From Saccharibacillus endophyticus (lineage in GTDB: Bacteria > Bacillota > Bacilli > Paenibacillales > Paenibacillaceae): a stretch of DNA of 64,000 bases. This document shows positions 63,534 through 64,000 of this stretch, piece by piece (the stretch's first letter is position 1; the number at the start of each line of letters is the position of its first letter). The translations under genes were made by a program, and so were the position numbers. The DNA is taken from the NCBI RefSeq assembly GCF_013185185.1, contig NZ_JAAZWE010000001.1:372001-436000 (forward strand), written 5' to 3'. Under the pieces are notes generated by a model, which searched no databases, was not told where the DNA came from, and saw nothing but the letters and a program-made list of their open reading frames with translations.

Positions 63534-64000
63534 TCAAGCTTTCGTCGGGTTGCCTTTTTCGCCGTGCACGATCACCGTTTCTCCCTCGCCGCCGCGCTTC
63601 ACCTTTTTAATAAAGAATGACAGCAGCAAGCCTACGATTCCGATTCCTACGATCACCACATACGCATCATTAATCCCGGCGATTTGGGCTTGCGTCGCGA
63701 TTTGCGCCGGGTCGGTGCCGTTTTGCATCATGTCAGCCGCGTACGACTTGGCCCGGTCGGACATGACGGTGACGAGCAGCGAGGTGCCGATCGCTCCCGC
63801 GACTTGACGGGTCGTATTGCTGATCGCCGTGCCGTGCGCGTTCAGTCGGGGCGGCAGTTGGTTCAGGCCTGCGGTCTGAAGCGGCATCATCATGAAGGCC
63901 ATGCCGATCCGGCGCGCCGTGGACATGAGCACCAGGTACGTATAGCTGGTCGTGTCCGTCAGGTTGATAAAGCCGAGCGTCGTCGCGATCACGATCGCCA
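63534..64000 (-). CDS. DHA2-type (EmrB/QacA) MFS drug transporter, partial
   Basis: C-terminal end of a 14-segment drug:proton antiporter; the frame is open to the window end, so the N-terminal part lies beyond base 64000. The conserved block RRIGMAFMMMPLQTAGLNQLP is followed by NTTRQVAGAIGTSLLVTVM, typical of the EmrB/QacA family, then a last membrane helix and a basic tail. Substrate unknown. Confidence 0.88.
   Translation of the reverse strand, partial: AIVIATTLGFINLTDTTSYTYLVLMSTARRIGMAFMMMPLQTAGLNQLPPRLNAHGTAISNTTRQVAGAIGTSLLVTVMSDRAKSYAADMMQNGTDPAQIATQAQIAGINDAYVVIVGIGIVGLLLSFFIKKVKRGGEGETVIVHGEKGNPTKA

Overview
The window looks like chromosome from a Gram-positive member of the Paenibacillaceae, Paenibacillus or more likely a close relative such as Saccharibacillus. 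The genus is an inference from gene content; no rRNA is present to test it. The evidence is moderately high GC, strong AGGAGG ribosome binding sites, GTG and TTG starts, a YesM/YesN plus LplA/LplB/YtcP-type sugar uptake locus, a lipoteichoic acid synthase, PhoP-, CcpA- and SigB-like control sites, and a heme oxygenase/bacteriophytochrome pair. I see no tRNA, rRNA, CRISPR array, prophage or intact insertion sequence.

Layout. 1-9.3 kb: a xylan or xylo-oligosaccharide locus (sensor kinase, AraC-type response regulator, terminator, cre site, solute-binding lipoprotein, two permeases, intracellular GH10 xylanase, GH43 enzyme). 9.6-13.4 kb: phosphate uptake pstS-pstC-pstA-pstB behind a PhoP box, with a hairpin after pstS. 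13.6-18.5 kb: FhuF-like iron-sulfur protein, phosphoesterase, LTA synthase, Tag glycosylase and a 51-residue protein. 18.6-24 kb: an EAL/GGDEF protein, a stress protein with a SigB-like promoter, an MFS exporter, an unknown protein and YebC. 24.2-28.3 kb: rhaB-rhaA and rhaD, separated by a terminator and two palindromic repeats. 28.4 kb: cheW. 28.9-30.4 kb: a gene-free, low-GC stretch with a degenerate tandem array of hairpin-bearing units, the most puzzling part of the window.

30.4-34.5 kb: a coiled-coil acetyltransferase, heme oxygenase and phytochrome. 34.5-41.6 kb: P450, DinB-like protein, alpha/beta hydrolase, a YdcZ-Crp/Fnr-YdcZ operon, a Nudix hydrolase and a GNAT-aminotransferase fusion. 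41.8-50.7 kb: small regulator/target pairs (MarR/DUF2798, TetR/hydrolases, ROK/MFS, LysR/DUF4865) and an isochorismatase-like enzyme. 50.8-55.2 kb: ArsB-type transporter and a GH2 glycosidase under a cre-like site. 55.5-58.4 kb: a molybdopterin oxidoreductase with a C-terminal LysM domain plus a coupled unknown protein. 58.5-64 kb: GntR regulator and ilvD, a sugar O-acetyltransferase, a HAD phosphatase behind a LacI-type operator, a YjbR protein, a tiny acidic lipoprotein and the end of a DHA2-type efflux pump.

Two patterns are not explained by ordinary gene content. One is a family of about 100-200 bp imperfect palindromes present in six intergenic places (near 9.4, 15.4, 27.1, 27.4, 49.0 and 55.2 kb). 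The other is the 29-30.2 kb array, in which hairpin stems change while pairing is largely kept and the loop stays similar, as expected of a structured RNA.
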